A DNA stretch of 35,133 nucleotides from Lachnospiraceae bacterium (lineage in GTDB: Bacteria; Bacillota; Clostridia; Lachnospirales; Lachnospiraceae): contig JAAWBX010000001.1 of assembly GCA_022792885.1 (NCBI GenBank), positions 1 to 35,133 of the forward strand. Reading direction: 5' to 3'. This document shows positions 14,623 through 23,477 of this stretch, in pieces (position 1 is the stretch's first letter; every line of letters starts with the position of its first letter). A model generated the notes under the pieces. It was not told the origin of the DNA. It saw only the letters and a program-made list of their open reading frames with translations, and did no database searches. The position numbers were made by a program, and so were the translations under genes.

Positions 14623-17600
14623 TTAATTCGTTTTTTCTACGCCCAAGGTCACTTTTTCGCCGTTTAAAATCCATTCCTTCACACAGCCCGACGCTTCGCC
14701 GAAAAGAATCTCCTCCGCCAGAACCTCGTCTTTAATCTCGTCTCTGTGCCCGGCAAATAACTCTTCGATTTTCACATTGTCCTTCACATAGACACGGATG
14801 TGGTCCATCACCTCAAAACCCGCTTCCTTACGCATGGTCTGAATCTTGCTGATCGCCTCGCGAACCAGGCCTTCCTCCAGCAATTCCGGCGTCAGGTTCG
14901 TATCCAGCACCACCGTGATCCCGTTATCGGATACCGTCTCGTAACCTTCCACCTGAGCCGCCTCGATCAGCACGTCGTCCCGTCCGAGAATCACTTCCGT
15001 ATCACCGGCCAGAAGCTTAAGCTCTCCGGATTCGTTCAGGGAATCCATGGCGTCGTTGCCGTCCACCTCCGAAAGGCTCACGCGGATCGCGTTCAAGAGC
15101 TTTCCGTATTTCGGTCCCAGCGTTTTCATCTGAGGCTTGAAATGATACGAGCTGAAGGCTCTTACATCATCCGTAAACACGACTTCCTTCACATTTAATT
15201 CGTCCTTCACGATATCCGCGTAAAATTCCGGCAGCGCGGCCGGCGCTTTTACGTACATCTTCGCGATCGGCTGACGGTTTTTGATATTCGCGGCGTTGCG
15301 GCAGGCCCGGCCCAGTACCACGATCTTCAAAACCTCGTCCATCTTCGCTTCCAGCTCCTTATCGATCCGGGCTTCGCAAACTTCCGGAAACTCACATAGA
15401 TGAACGCTCTCCGGCGCCGTCTTATCCAGTCCGCGCACCAGATTCTGATAAATGCTCTCGGTCATAAACGGAATCATGGGAGCGGCCGCTTTCGCCACAG
15501 TCACCAAGGCCGTATATAAGGTCATATAGGCGTTGATCTTATCCTGCGGCATTCCTTTCGCCCAGAAACGTTCCCTGCAGCGACGCACATACCAGTTGCT
15601 CAAATCATCCACAAATTCGCTCAAAGCTCTGCCCGCCTCCGGAATCCGGTAGGAATTCAGATCGTCATCCACGCTCTTCACCATACTATTCATCTTGGAC
15701 AGCAACCATTTATCCATAACGGATAATTTTTCATAATCCAGCGTGTACTCGCCCGCGCAGAAGTTGTCAATGTTCGCATAGAGGACAAAGAAAGCGTAGG
15801 TATTCCAAAGAGTCCCCATGAATTTCCTCTGGCCTTCCACCACCGCGTCGCCGTGGAAACGATTCGGCAGCCAGGGTGCGCTGTTGACATAGAAATACCA
15901 GCGAATCGCATCGGCCCCATATTTTTCCAACGCCTCAAAGGGATCTACCGCATTCCCCTTGCTCTTGCTCATCTTCTGTCCGTCTTTGTCCTGAACATGC
16001 CCCAAAACGATCACATTCCTGTACGGCGACTGATGAAAGACCAGCGTGGAAACCGCCAGCAGCGAGTAGAACCATCCCCGGGTCTGATCGACCGCCTCGG
16101 AGATAAACTGAGCCGGGAATTGGCTCTCAAACAATTCTTTATTCTCAAACGGATAATGATACTGTGCGAAAGGCATCGCGCCGGAATCGTACCAGCAGTC
16201 GATAACCTCCGGCACTCGGTGCATCTCCTTTCCGCAGTGAGGACAGGCGATCGTCACCTGATCCACATAGGGTTTGTGAAGTTCGATGTCCTCCGGACAG
16301 TTCTTCGACATAGCCTTCAGCTCTTCAATACTGCCGATCGCATGCATATGGCCGCACTCGCACTCCCATATCGGCAACGGCGTGCCCCAATAACGGTTCC
16401 GGCTGATATTCCAGTCCTGAATATTCTCCAGCCAGTCGCCGAAACGACCGGCGCCGATATTCTCCGGAATCCAGTTGATCGTTTTATTGTTGGCGATCAG
16501 CTCGTCTTTCACTTCCGTCATATTGATAAACCAGGATTCCCTGGCGTAGTAGATCAACGGCATTCCGCAACGCCAGCAGTGAGGGTAATTGTGTTCAAAA
16601 GGAAGCGCCGCGAAAAGTTTACCTTCCTCCTTCAGCGTCTTCAAAACTTCCTTATCACAATCCTTTACCCACATACCTTCCCAGGGCGTGTCGGCCGTCA
16701 TCTTACCCGCCGCGTCCACGTACTGGACAAACGCCAGATCATATTTGCGGCCCACGCGGGCGTCGTCCTCACCGAAAGCCGGCGCGATATGGACCACGCC
16801 TGTACCGTCGGTCAGCGTAACATAGGTATCGCAGACGATCATATGAAGCCGGCCCCTGCCTGCCTTTGTAAAAGGAAATAACGGCTCATATTCCTTATAC
16901 TCCAGGTCGGTTCCTTTATAAGTCTCCAGAACGGTATAGTCCCCGGTAAGCACTTTCTCGCACAGCGCTTCGGCCAGAATGTATCTCTCACCCTGATTCT
17001 CCACCTTTACATAGGTCTCATTCGGATTCACGCAAAGACCCACATTGGAAGGCAGCGTCCAGGGCGTCGTCGTCCACGCCAATACCTTCGTATCCTCACC
17101 CTTTAACTGGAATTTGGCAATACAGGACGTGTCCTTCACATCCTTGTACCCCTGGGCCAGCTCATGACTGGAGAGCGGCGTCCCGCAGCGGGGGCAGTAG
17201 GGAACGATCTTAAACCCTTTATACAGAAGTCCCCGGTCAAAGATCTGCTTTAAGGACCACCAGCACGATTCAATATAATCATTGTCATAAGTCACATAAG
17301 GATGATCCATATCCGCCCAAAAACCGACCGTGGCGGAAAAGTCTTCCCACATACCCTTGTATTTCCAGACGCTCTCCTTGCATTTTTTGATAAACGGTTC
17401 CACCCCGTACTCTTCAATCTGCTCCTTGCCGTCTAATCCCAACAGTTTTTCCACTTCCAGCTCCACCGGAAGTCCGTGGGTATCCCAGCCCGCTTTTCTG
17501 GGTACTTTATATCCCTTCATCGTCCGGTATCTGGGAATCATATCCTTGATCACCCGCGTCAATACATGACCGATATGGGGCTTCCCGTTCGCCGTGGGCG

Positions 17601-17739
17601 GCCCGTCGTAAAACATATACGTCTCGCCGTCCTGACGATTCTCAATACTCTTCTCAAAGATGTGGTTTTCCCGCCAGAATTTCTCGACTTCTTTTTCCCG
17701 CTGAACAAAATTCAGATCGGTCGACACTTTGTCATACAT
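14623..17739 (-). CDS. ileS: Isoleucyl-tRNA synthetase, type 2
   Basis: Charges tRNA-Ile. The 1038-aa protein has the HIGH motif as PHIGH (residues 54-58) in a DGPPTANGKPHIGH context and KMSKS at 589-593. The length and the FYDGPPTANGKPHIGH/GWDTHGLPVELEVEK wording match the eukaryote-like IleRS2 class rather than the about 930-aa IleRS1; IleRS2 enzymes are typically poorly inhibited by mupirocin. The frame is open a further 84 codons upstream, but that part is the T-box leader. ATG 17739 with GGAG upstream is the true start. Transcription is controlled by the T-box. Confidence 0.97.
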   Translation of the reverse strand: MYDKVSTDLNFVQREKEVEKFWRENHIFEKSIENRQDGETYMFYDGPPTANGKPHIGHVLTRVIKDMIPRYRTMKGYKVPRKAGWDTHGLPVELEVEKLLGLDGKEQIEEYGVEPFIKKCKESVWKYKGMWEDFSATVGFWADMDHPYVTYDNDYIESCWWSLKQIFDRGLLYKGFKIVPYCPRCGTPLSSHELAQGYKDVKDTSCIAKFQLKGEDTKVLAWTTTPWTLPSNVGLCVNPNETYVKVENQGERYILAEALCEKVLTGDYTVLETYKGTDLEYKEYEPLFPFTKAGRGRLHMIVCDTYVTLTDGTGVVHIAPAFGEDDARVGRKYDLAFVQYVDAAGKMTADTPWEGMWVKDCDKEVLKTLKEEGKLFAALPFEHNYPHCWRCGMPLIYYARESWFINMTEVKDELIANNKTINWIPENIGAGRFGDWLENIQDWNISRNRYWGTPLPIWECECGHMHAIGSIEELKAMSKNCPEDIELHKPYVDQVTIACPHCGKEMHRVPEVIDCWYDSGAMPFAQYHYPFENKELFESQFPAQFISEAVDQTRGWFYSLLAVSTLVFHQSPYRNVIVLGHVQDKDGQKMSKSKGNAVDPFEALEKYGADAIRWYFYVNSAPWLPNRFHGDAVVEGQRKFMGTLWNTYAFFVLYANIDNFCAGEYTLDYEKLSVMDKWLLSKMNSMVKSVDDDLNSYRIPEAGRALSEFVDDLSNWYVRRCRERFWAKGMPQDKINAYMTLYTALVTVAKAAAPMIPFMTESIYQNLVRGLDKTAPESVHLCEFPEVCEARIDKELEAKMDEVLKIVVLGRACRNAANIKNRQPIAKMYVKAPAALPEFYADIVKDELNVKEVVFTDDVRAFSSYHFKPQMKTLGPKYGKLLNAIRVSLSEVDGNDAMDSLNESGELKLLAGDTEVILGRDDVLIEAAQVEGYETVSDNGITVVLDTNLTPELLEEGLVREAISKIQTMRKEAGFEVMDHIRVYVKDNVKIEELFAGHRDEIKDEVLAEEILFGEASGCVKEWILNGEKVTLGVEKTN

Positions 17740-17797
17740 CTTTTCTCCTCGCTTTCCGGTTGCTTTGTTTATCTGCCAAAAAGTACATACTCTCATC

Positions 17798-17825
17798 AAA
17801 AAACCCGTCCTGAAAACAGGACGGG
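17798..17825 (-). terminator. T-box terminator of ileS
   Basis: CCCGTCCTG (17804-17812) and CAGGACGGG (17817-17825) form a perfect 9-bp stem with an A/T4 loop. On the minus strand a run of six T follows (17803-17798). It is the terminator alternative of the T-box switch. Confidence 0.9.
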
Positions 17826-18080
17826 AATATTCCGTTAAACCACCTATTTCCGCATACAGGCCGTCCCCACGGCTGATATGGGTTCTCTTTAACGGAAGAG
17901 TCCGTCCTGACTTACTCAAGAAAAACGGATATCCGCTCTCCCTTTTCGGCCGGAAGCTCCGGAGTGATCTTCGGCGCTCTTCTACTCGCACCGGCCTTCC
18001 ACCCCCGCCGGCTCGCTTCGCCTTTCGAAAAACCTTACTGTCTCCTTCATCGCCTGCTTATTTCTTTACTATTCGACAAC
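17798..18080 (-). promoter_or_regulatory. T-box riboswitch for isoleucine, controlling ileS
   Basis: The long leader between the promoter and ileS contains the T-box element AGGTGGTTTAACGGA (17845-17831) just before the terminator. Its TGGT can pair with the ACCA end of uncharged tRNA-Ile. A GAAGATCAC segment places an Ile codon ATC at 17968-17966 as the likely specifier in Stem I. When uncharged tRNA-Ile binds, the antiterminator forms and ileS, probably with glgP, is expressed. The T-box element and terminator are clear; the specifier assignment was made by eye. Confidence 0.85.
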
Positions 18081-18086
18081 GTAATC

Positions 18087-18115
18087 ATTATAGTGAGAGA
18101 ATCAAGGAATGTCAA
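18087..18115 (-). promoter_or_regulatory. Consensus sigma-A promoter of ileS
   Basis: On the minus strand TTGACA (18115-18110), 17 nt, TATAAT (18092-18087): a perfect consensus promoter. Its -35 box and part of the spacer lie inside the last codons of the response-regulator gene, which stops at 18104-18102. Confidence 0.9.
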
Positions 18116-18803
18116 GGTCTTCCGCGAAAATATACCCCTTTCGCCGGTATGTCGTGATATAACGCGGCTGCGTAGGATCGTCCTCAATCTTCTTGCGCAG
18201 ATTCCTCACATGAACAAACAGCGTCTTTAAATCCCCAAGACTCGGGCGCTGCCACACTTCCGTATATACCTGGTCAAAATCCAGAAAATGTCCCCGCTCC
18301 CGCATCATATAAAAAAGAAGCTCATACTCTGTCGGCGAGAGCACCAGTTCTTCGCCCCGCTTCATCACCCGATGCGTAGCCGGATCAAGCGTTAATTCCC
18401 CTACCGTCAGGACTTCATCTCCTTCATGAATCTCCGTCTTTGCCGAACGTCGCAGATTCGCCTCAAGATGCGCCAACAAAACCGGCCCTCGGAAAGGCTT
18501 CACAATATAATCGTCTCCTCCCATATTGAGGGCCCGCACGATCGTCTCGTCATCATTTAAACAACTGATAAAAATAATCGGGCAATAAATCTTCTTGCGG
18601 ATCTTCTCGCAAAAAGCGATCCCGTCCTCCCCCGGCAGCATAACATCCAGAAGAATCGCGTCATACCGCCCGTTCTGCACGATACACAAAGCGCTCTCCG
18701 CACTGTGAACCACCGTCACATCGTACTGTTTCGTCTGCATCAGGTAGAACTGTAAAATCTCGCAGACCTGTAAATCGTCCTCCACGATCAATATCCGATT
18801 CAT
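18102..18803 (-). CDS. OmpR/PhoB-family response regulator
   Basis: A two-component transcription factor (233 aa). The receiver domain (residues 1-120) has the acidic pair E8-D9, phosphoacceptor Asp53 in ILLDVMLP, and Lys102 in DYIVKPF. The winged-helix effector domain (about 130-228) shows the LSPTEYELL helix and TTYRRKGYIF hairpin. GAGGGGATC precedes ATG 18803. The gene is divergent from a sensor kinase starting 145 bp away, presumably its partner. Targets are unknown; the shared intergenic region is an obvious candidate for autoregulation. Its 3' end contains the ileS promoter. Confidence 0.93.
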   Translation of the reverse strand: MNRILIVEDDLQVCEILQFYLMQTKQYDVTVVHSAESALCIVQNGRYDAILLDVMLPGEDGIAFCEKIRKKIYCPIIFISCLNDDETIVRALNMGGDDYIVKPFRGPVLLAHLEANLRRSAKTEIHEGDEVLTVGELTLDPATHRVMKRGEELVLSPTEYELLFYMMRERGHFLDFDQVYTEVWQRPSLGDLKTLFVHVRNLRKKIEDDPTQPRYITTYRRKGYIFAEDLDIP

Positions 18804-18886
18804 CCCGATCCCCTCTTTGACAGATATTTCTTTTAGTTTACCACGAAAACCGGTAATTAGCCACCAAAAACTGACGGTACCTCCTC

Positions 18887-18916
18887 TTGAAGAAACCGCC
18901 TCGGACGTGATATAGT
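18887..18916 (+). promoter_or_regulatory. Probable promoter of the sensor kinase
   Basis: TTGAAG (18887-18892), 18 nt, TATAGT (18911-18916). Both boxes deviate from consensus, which fits a regulated promoter. GAAGGAG (about 18934-18940) then precedes ATG 18949. Confidence 0.4.
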
Positions 18917-18948
18917 GGTATTATGATACGGAAGAAGGAGTCTCCCTT

Positions 18949-20868
18949 ATGAAACGTTTACGTTATCTGTTCTTCATCTGCATGCTAACCAGCGCCGCGG
19001 CCGCCCTCACGTTTCTCATTCTGATCAACCGCTCCATGCGCCGCCTTCCCGCGGAAGAAGGAAGGTGCTTTTTTCGCGCGGAAGAGCTCTGCGACCGCCT
19101 GTATCTTTTAGACGCCAACCCCAGGACAAGCGACGGTCACATTCAGGTTTTTTCCTATCACCTGGCTTTCGATAACGCGCAGGACATCGCCCTCTATCTG
19201 GCCGGAAGCGAAGGCTCCACCGTAATTTTAAACGGGGAAGTTTTGCCGGTCGATTCGGATTCTTATATGCTCAACCTGGCGCAATTCGCCCCCGGTGAAA
19301 CGGATTTTTATATCTTTCTTTCCTATATCTTAAACGGAGAAAGTTCTTACAGCACTCCTTCGGTTTCCCTGGGGTCTTCGGAGCTCGTCTCCGCGGTCCA
19401 TCATTACGGGATCTACCAGCGAATCTTCATCATCGCCTTCTCTCTGGCAATCCTGGTCTTTTGTCTGTGTCTGTTCCTGTCCAAACGAAGCGAGCGCTAC
19501 CTCCTGTGGCTGGCCCTGATGGTGTACTCCACCGCCAGCCGGACCGCTTTGAACGCGTTCCCCGACTGGAAACAGATTCCGGTGCTGAATGAACTGCTCC
19601 TGGGAACCTTTCACTGGCCGGGCATCCCGCCGGCTGCCTGTACCAATCTCACCATGGTCGGTCTTGATTTCCTTCTGGCCTACATCCACTACCGCCTGCT
19701 AAAAGAGTTTATCCCCGTCTCGCTCCAGGAACGTCCCTATTATCGGTACGCCATTCCCTTTTTTGCCGCGGCGTTCTTTTTGTCCGGACAGGATTCCGCC
19801 TGCTACCATCTTCTGATCGTCAGCCTCACCGTCACGTTCCTTCTGGAAGCCTGGGTGATCGCCCGGTCCTTCGCCAGTCATGCCTGGCACTGTCTGATCT
19901 TCGCTCTGGCCTGGGTTCTGACCGTCTCCACCCGATATTTCCTGTTCGGGATCCGTTTGCATTTGATCGCGGACGGCCTGGTTAATATTCAATGGCGGTT
20001 CCGCGGCCTCATTGAGACTTTCTACGCGATCGCCTTTGTTATCGTTATCAGCAGCAAATTTGCCCACAAGTTTTCCGAGGCGGAAGCCATGACAGAAATC
20101 CTGGAACATACCAACCTCTACCTGGAACAACAGGTAAACCAGAAAACTTCCGAACTGACGGAATCTCTTCACAAGCTGGAAACGATCCAGAAACAAAAAG
20201 ACGAATTTGTGGCCAACATCGTTCACAGCATCAAAACACCTTTATTCACCCTGGGCGGCTACGCGGACATGGTAAGCATCGAATTGGAGACGAGCCCGGA
20301 AAAGGCCAGGGAACACCTGGCTCAGATGAACGAAACAACCGATTACGCCAATCATCTCGTCAACAATCTCCTCCTTATTATGCGCCTGGAGGACCGGCAT
20401 ATTGACTTCCATCCCACGGAAGGAAGTTTGAATCAACTGATTGAAGAAATCCAAAACGCTTCCGCTCTGATCGCCGAAAAAAAGGGAATCCGGCTTTTGT
20501 GCGTCCTTCCGCAGGAACCGCTGACAATATCCTGCGATTTCTTTTATATGCGCCAGGCGCTTCAAAATATCGTGGATAACGCGCTCGCCCATTGCGGCGA
20601 ACAGGATACGATCCGTCTGAACGTTTCTTCCCGGAAAGAATGGGTCCGCATTGAAATTCAGGATTCCGGCAGCGGAATTGCTCCGGAAGAACTGCCGCAT
20701 ATCTTCGAACGATACTACAGCGGCGCCCGCAAAAATTCCTCCAAACACGCTTCCTCCGGAATCGGCCTGACAATCTCAAAAGAGATCGTCGAACAGCACA
20801 ACGGAAAAATCGAAGCAGCCAGCGAACCGGGCAAAGGATGTATTTTTACCGTGCATCTGCCAAAATAA
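18949..20868 (+). CDS. Membrane sensor histidine kinase with 7TM-DISM-like input region
   Basis: A 639-aa sensor kinase. One N-terminal helix (about 7-25) is followed by an extracytoplasmic domain to about residue 155, reminiscent of the beta-rich DISMED2 domain. About six to seven membrane helices (158-385) follow, then a coiled segment and the catalytic core. The H-box is IVHSIKTPL with phosphoacceptor His426; the N-box is DNALAH, the G1 box DSGSGIAPEEL, and the G2 region SSGIGLTI. The signal is unknown; DISM-type receptors often sense carbohydrates or other small molecules. It is divergent from the response-regulator gene and converges on the metallophosphoesterase gene with only 3 bp between stops. 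Confidence 0.88.
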   Translation: MKRLRYLFFICMLTSAAAALTFLILINRSMRRLPAEEGRCFFRAEELCDRLYLLDANPRTSDGHIQVFSYHLAFDNAQDIALYLAGSEGSTVILNGEVLPVDSDSYMLNLAQFAPGETDFYIFLSYILNGESSYSTPSVSLGSSELVSAVHHYGIYQRIFIIAFSLAILVFCLCLFLSKRSERYLLWLALMVYSTASRTALNAFPDWKQIPVLNELLLGTFHWPGIPPAACTNLTMVGLDFLLAYIHYRLLKEFIPVSLQERPYYRYAIPFFAAAFFLSGQDSACYHLLIVSLTVTFLLEAWVIARSFASHAWHCLIFALAWVLTVSTRYFLFGIRLHLIADGLVNIQWRFRGLIETFYAIAFVIVISSKFAHKFSEAEAMTEILEHTNLYLEQQVNQKTSELTESLHKLETIQKQKDEFVANIVHSIKTPLFTLGGYADMVSIELETSPEKAREHLAQMNETTDYANHLVNNLLLIMRLEDRHIDFHPTEGSLNQLIEEIQNASALIAEKKGIRLLCVLPQEPLTISCDFFYMRQALQNIVDNALAHCGEQDTIRLNVSSRKEWVRIEIQDSGSGIAPEELPHIFERYYSGARKNSSKHASSGIGLTISKEIVEQHNGKIEAASEPGKGCIFTVHLPK

Positions 20869-20871
20869 CGG

Positions 20872-21552
20872 TTACAGAATCGCATCTTCCCCGGCAAACG
20901 ACGTATACCAGTCATAGAGCAACGACCCGGTCTTTCCGCGCGCCGGATACTCGTCCTCCCCGATCTCCAGCCAGAGCGCCCCGTAAGCGTTGAGAATCCG
21001 CGTTCCGCCGGGATGCTCGTATTCTTTTTTCCATTTTCCATAAGACGGATGTACATGCCCGTGGAGCATATAGGCCGGCCGGTGTTTCCAGAGCAGATCA
21101 TCAAAACAGGAAAAACCCCGATGAGGCAGATCCGGCTGATCCCCATATCCGGCGGCCGGGGCATGGCTGACAAAAAGATCCACGCCCCGGCGGACGCGGA
21201 CGCTCCGGTTCAGCCTTTCCGCCCGCGCGCGCATCTCATCCTCCCCATACATGTTGATGCCCTTCCGATACCGCATGCTGCCCCCAAGCCCCATGATCCG
21301 AAGGCCCCTGTAATCCGCCACCCGCCCGTCGATATCCAGGCAGCCTTCCGGCGGTCTCTCCCGGTAATGATCGTCGTGATTTCCCCGAACATATAAAAGC
21401 GGACAGTTGGCCATGGATACCAAAAACTCCAGATACTCCGGCTTCAAATCCCCGCAGGACAGAATCAGATCCACCCCTTCATATTGTTTTTGATTGCCCC
21501 GCCAGTTCCACAGGGCGTCCGTCTCTTTATCCGCTACCGCTAAAATTTTCAT
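20872..21552 (-). CDS. Calcineurin-like metallophosphoesterase
   Basis: A soluble 226-aa phosphoesterase. The metal-binding motifs appear in order: an N-terminal Asp in MKILAVADKE (the usual DxH has Glu in place of His), CGDLKPEYLEF, GNHD, SHAP and GHVH. Residues RPPEGCLDIDGR and LGGSMRY recall a conserved Clostridia subgroup of unknown substrate. I start it at ATG 21552, since the frame to 21594 overlaps the upstream gene. It begins 4 nt after that gene's stop, so it is the last gene of the alpha-galactoside cluster. It is convergent with the sensor kinase. Confidence 0.85.
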   Translation of the reverse strand: MKILAVADKETDALWNWRGNQKQYEGVDLILSCGDLKPEYLEFLVSMANCPLLYVRGNHDDHYRERPPEGCLDIDGRVADYRGLRIMGLGGSMRYRKGINMYGEDEMRARAERLNRSVRVRRGVDLFVSHAPAAGYGDQPDLPHRGFSCFDDLLWKHRPAYMLHGHVHPSYGKWKKEYEHPGGTRILNAYGALWLEIGEDEYPARGKTGSLLYDWYTSFAGEDAIL

Positions 21553-21556
21553 TCCG

Positions 21557-23419
21557 TCACATCCCGGACCCGAAATCTCCGGCCACATTGTCATTCAGCC
21601 AATCCATCTCCACGATTTCCCTGTCCGATAACATCTCTTCCTCCTTATGCCGGATTTCCCCACCCTGGCTTCTCAGTTCTCCCGCAAAAGGATTCAGCGC
21701 GCCGCTCACCACGGCTTTCTTCATAATGGCAATCATCTTCTTCGAATGATAGGGAAGACGCTCGGAAAGCAGCACATCCACCACGCCCTCGGCCATGCCC
21801 CACCAGTACAGGAGGGATAATTTGCTGCCCGTCAGCTCTTTGGCTTCCCATTTGCGATTCAAAATACTGTTTGCCAGCAATTCGTAATATTTCCCCCAGT
21901 CGATCACCGGGGCCGCCAGATTAACCGGTTTTTCCGGCCCCTCCAGCCACAGCACGCCGTATTCCCGGGACGCCCGGCTCGGTTTGATGCGATCGGCGGC
22001 CGACAGAATATGAATCCCTTTCGCGAACGCATCCGGAATCGTCTCCTCCGCATCCGGCAAAAGCGTTACCCGGACCTGCGGGTCGATCATGGCCGCCCCT
22101 ATGGCAAAAGCATTGATGTTCGCGTTGGCCTCGTACCTGCCTTCCTCAATTACATATCCGATGCGATGATTATCCGCATGGCTCGCCGCCAACATCCCCA
22201 TCAAAAATTTGGCCTCGTACATCCTGGCATAGTAGGAGCGAACAGACGTATGAGCCAATTTCATGGAACAGTTTAAAAATTTAACCTTCGGATTGCGCAC
22301 CGCCGCCCGAAGAGCCGCCTCCATCTGCGCGCCCGACGTAGTGAGAATTACCTGATTCTGATCCCGGATCGCGGTCTCAATCGCCTCATCGGTCCTCTCC
22401 CGGTCACGGCAATCCGCAAACGCGCAGGTCTTTAAGATTCCCTCAAACCGCGAATCCAGATATTTCCGCCCCAACTCATGACCATAGTTCCAACCCGAAA
22501 ATTCAGGATTCCCGTCATAGAGAAAAGCCATCTTCAGCGGATGTTTCTCCGTATAAGCCGAGCCTCCCATCAGCCGGGACAAAAGCCCGTCATTTTTTTC
22601 CAGCGCCTCCAAAGATTTTAAAAACTGGCGGCTGTCCGTGTTTTCCTTGAGAACCAGCTCGCGCCAGATTCCCTGAATTCTCTGTTTTAAGGCAGCTTTT
22701 TCCTTATACAGCAAACTATCCAGGCTGTAAACCTGAAGATACAGCAGAAACGCGTCTCCGGCCGTAATGCGAAGCCTCTTTCCCCCGCGCTCCTCAAATA
22801 TCTCGGAAAAACGGGCAAAGGCGGACGCCACGCAGGCGACCTCCCCCGGTTCCCACGGCTTATCCAGCGTCTTTCCCAGCGCCTTTGCAAGCGCGCGGTA
22901 AGACCCCTCCTCGGAAAACGTGATCTCATAGATCGGAGCCGCCTGATAAAATTCAAGAAACTCATAGTAAACGGCGATATTTTTGTCCTTCTCTTTCCGG
23001 GGAAGCATCCGGGTTACTTCCGCCGCGATCACGGGCGATCCCAGATATTTCATGATGGAAACACGCTTATTTCCTTCCCGGACGTAGAACTTCTGCATAT
23101 ATTCATAAGCCTGGATTGGCTCGCGAAATCCCTCGTCCTGCTGCGCCTGATAAAGACGGCCCCATTTGACGGCAAACTCCGACTGCTCATCCAAAATCGG
23201 CATGTAATTATCCGCAAACGCCTCGTTTCTTCCTCTCTCACAACACCCGGCGATCATGTCGATCGGAATTTCCATCATTCCCAGGCGCTTCTCCCCGGCC
23301 GTTTTCTGATCCTTCACGATGTCTTCCAGAGCCGGAAGATACGGATACCGCCCCGCCGAGATGGCTTTCATATAGGCCCGGTTTCCCGCTTTTCTGGCCT
23401 GTGCATATTCTTCGCTCAT
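21557..23419 (-). CDS. Cytoplasmic ParB-like/BMP (PnrA-like) fusion protein
   Basis: A 620-aa protein without signal peptide or membrane helix. Residues about 45-145 resemble a ParB/Srx-type domain: EIPIDMIAG start, GFREPIQAYEYM, then YVREGNKRVSIMKYLGSPVIAAEV in the place of the ParB G-x-R-R box. A helical linker (about 150-290) follows. Residues about 295-560 look like a BMP/PnrA-type periplasmic-binding fold (KMAFLYDG, then YEAKFLMGMLAA, NINAFAIGAAMIDP), which in lipoproteins binds nucleosides. Being cytoplasmic, it is more likely an intracellular ligand sensor than a transport protein. GGGAGGAAGC precedes ATG 23419. It lies between galK and the metallophosphoesterase. Domain calls were made by eye; the function is unknown. 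Confidence 0.65.
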   Translation of the reverse strand: MSEEYAQARKAGNRAYMKAISAGRYPYLPALEDIVKDQKTAGEKRLGMMEIPIDMIAGCCERGRNEAFADNYMPILDEQSEFAVKWGRLYQAQQDEGFREPIQAYEYMQKFYVREGNKRVSIMKYLGSPVIAAEVTRMLPRKEKDKNIAVYYEFLEFYQAAPIYEITFSEEGSYRALAKALGKTLDKPWEPGEVACVASAFARFSEIFEERGGKRLRITAGDAFLLYLQVYSLDSLLYKEKAALKQRIQGIWRELVLKENTDSRQFLKSLEALEKNDGLLSRLMGGSAYTEKHPLKMAFLYDGNPEFSGWNYGHELGRKYLDSRFEGILKTCAFADCRDRERTDEAIETAIRDQNQVILTTSGAQMEAALRAAVRNPKVKFLNCSMKLAHTSVRSYYARMYEAKFLMGMLAASHADNHRIGYVIEEGRYEANANINAFAIGAAMIDPQVRVTLLPDAEETIPDAFAKGIHILSAADRIKPSRASREYGVLWLEGPEKPVNLAAPVIDWGKYYELLANSILNRKWEAKELTGSKLSLLYWWGMAEGVVDVLLSERLPYHSKKMIAIMKKAVVSGALNPFAGELRSQGGEIRHKEEEMLSDREIVEMDWLNDNVAGDFGSGM

Positions 23420-23477
23420 GCTTCCTCCCGCTCTTTTTTCAGCCGCGCCGTCACACTGCTTCGCACGAAACGCGGTT

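Noticed and set aside
15853..16881. A 342-codon open frame opposite ileS.
   Set aside because: It is an antisense shadow of conserved synthetase motifs.
17740..17991. An 84-codon N-terminal extension of ileS.
   Set aside because: The stretch contains the T-box element and terminator, so it is leader RNA. ATG 17739 has its own ribosome binding site and the normal IleRS N-terminus.
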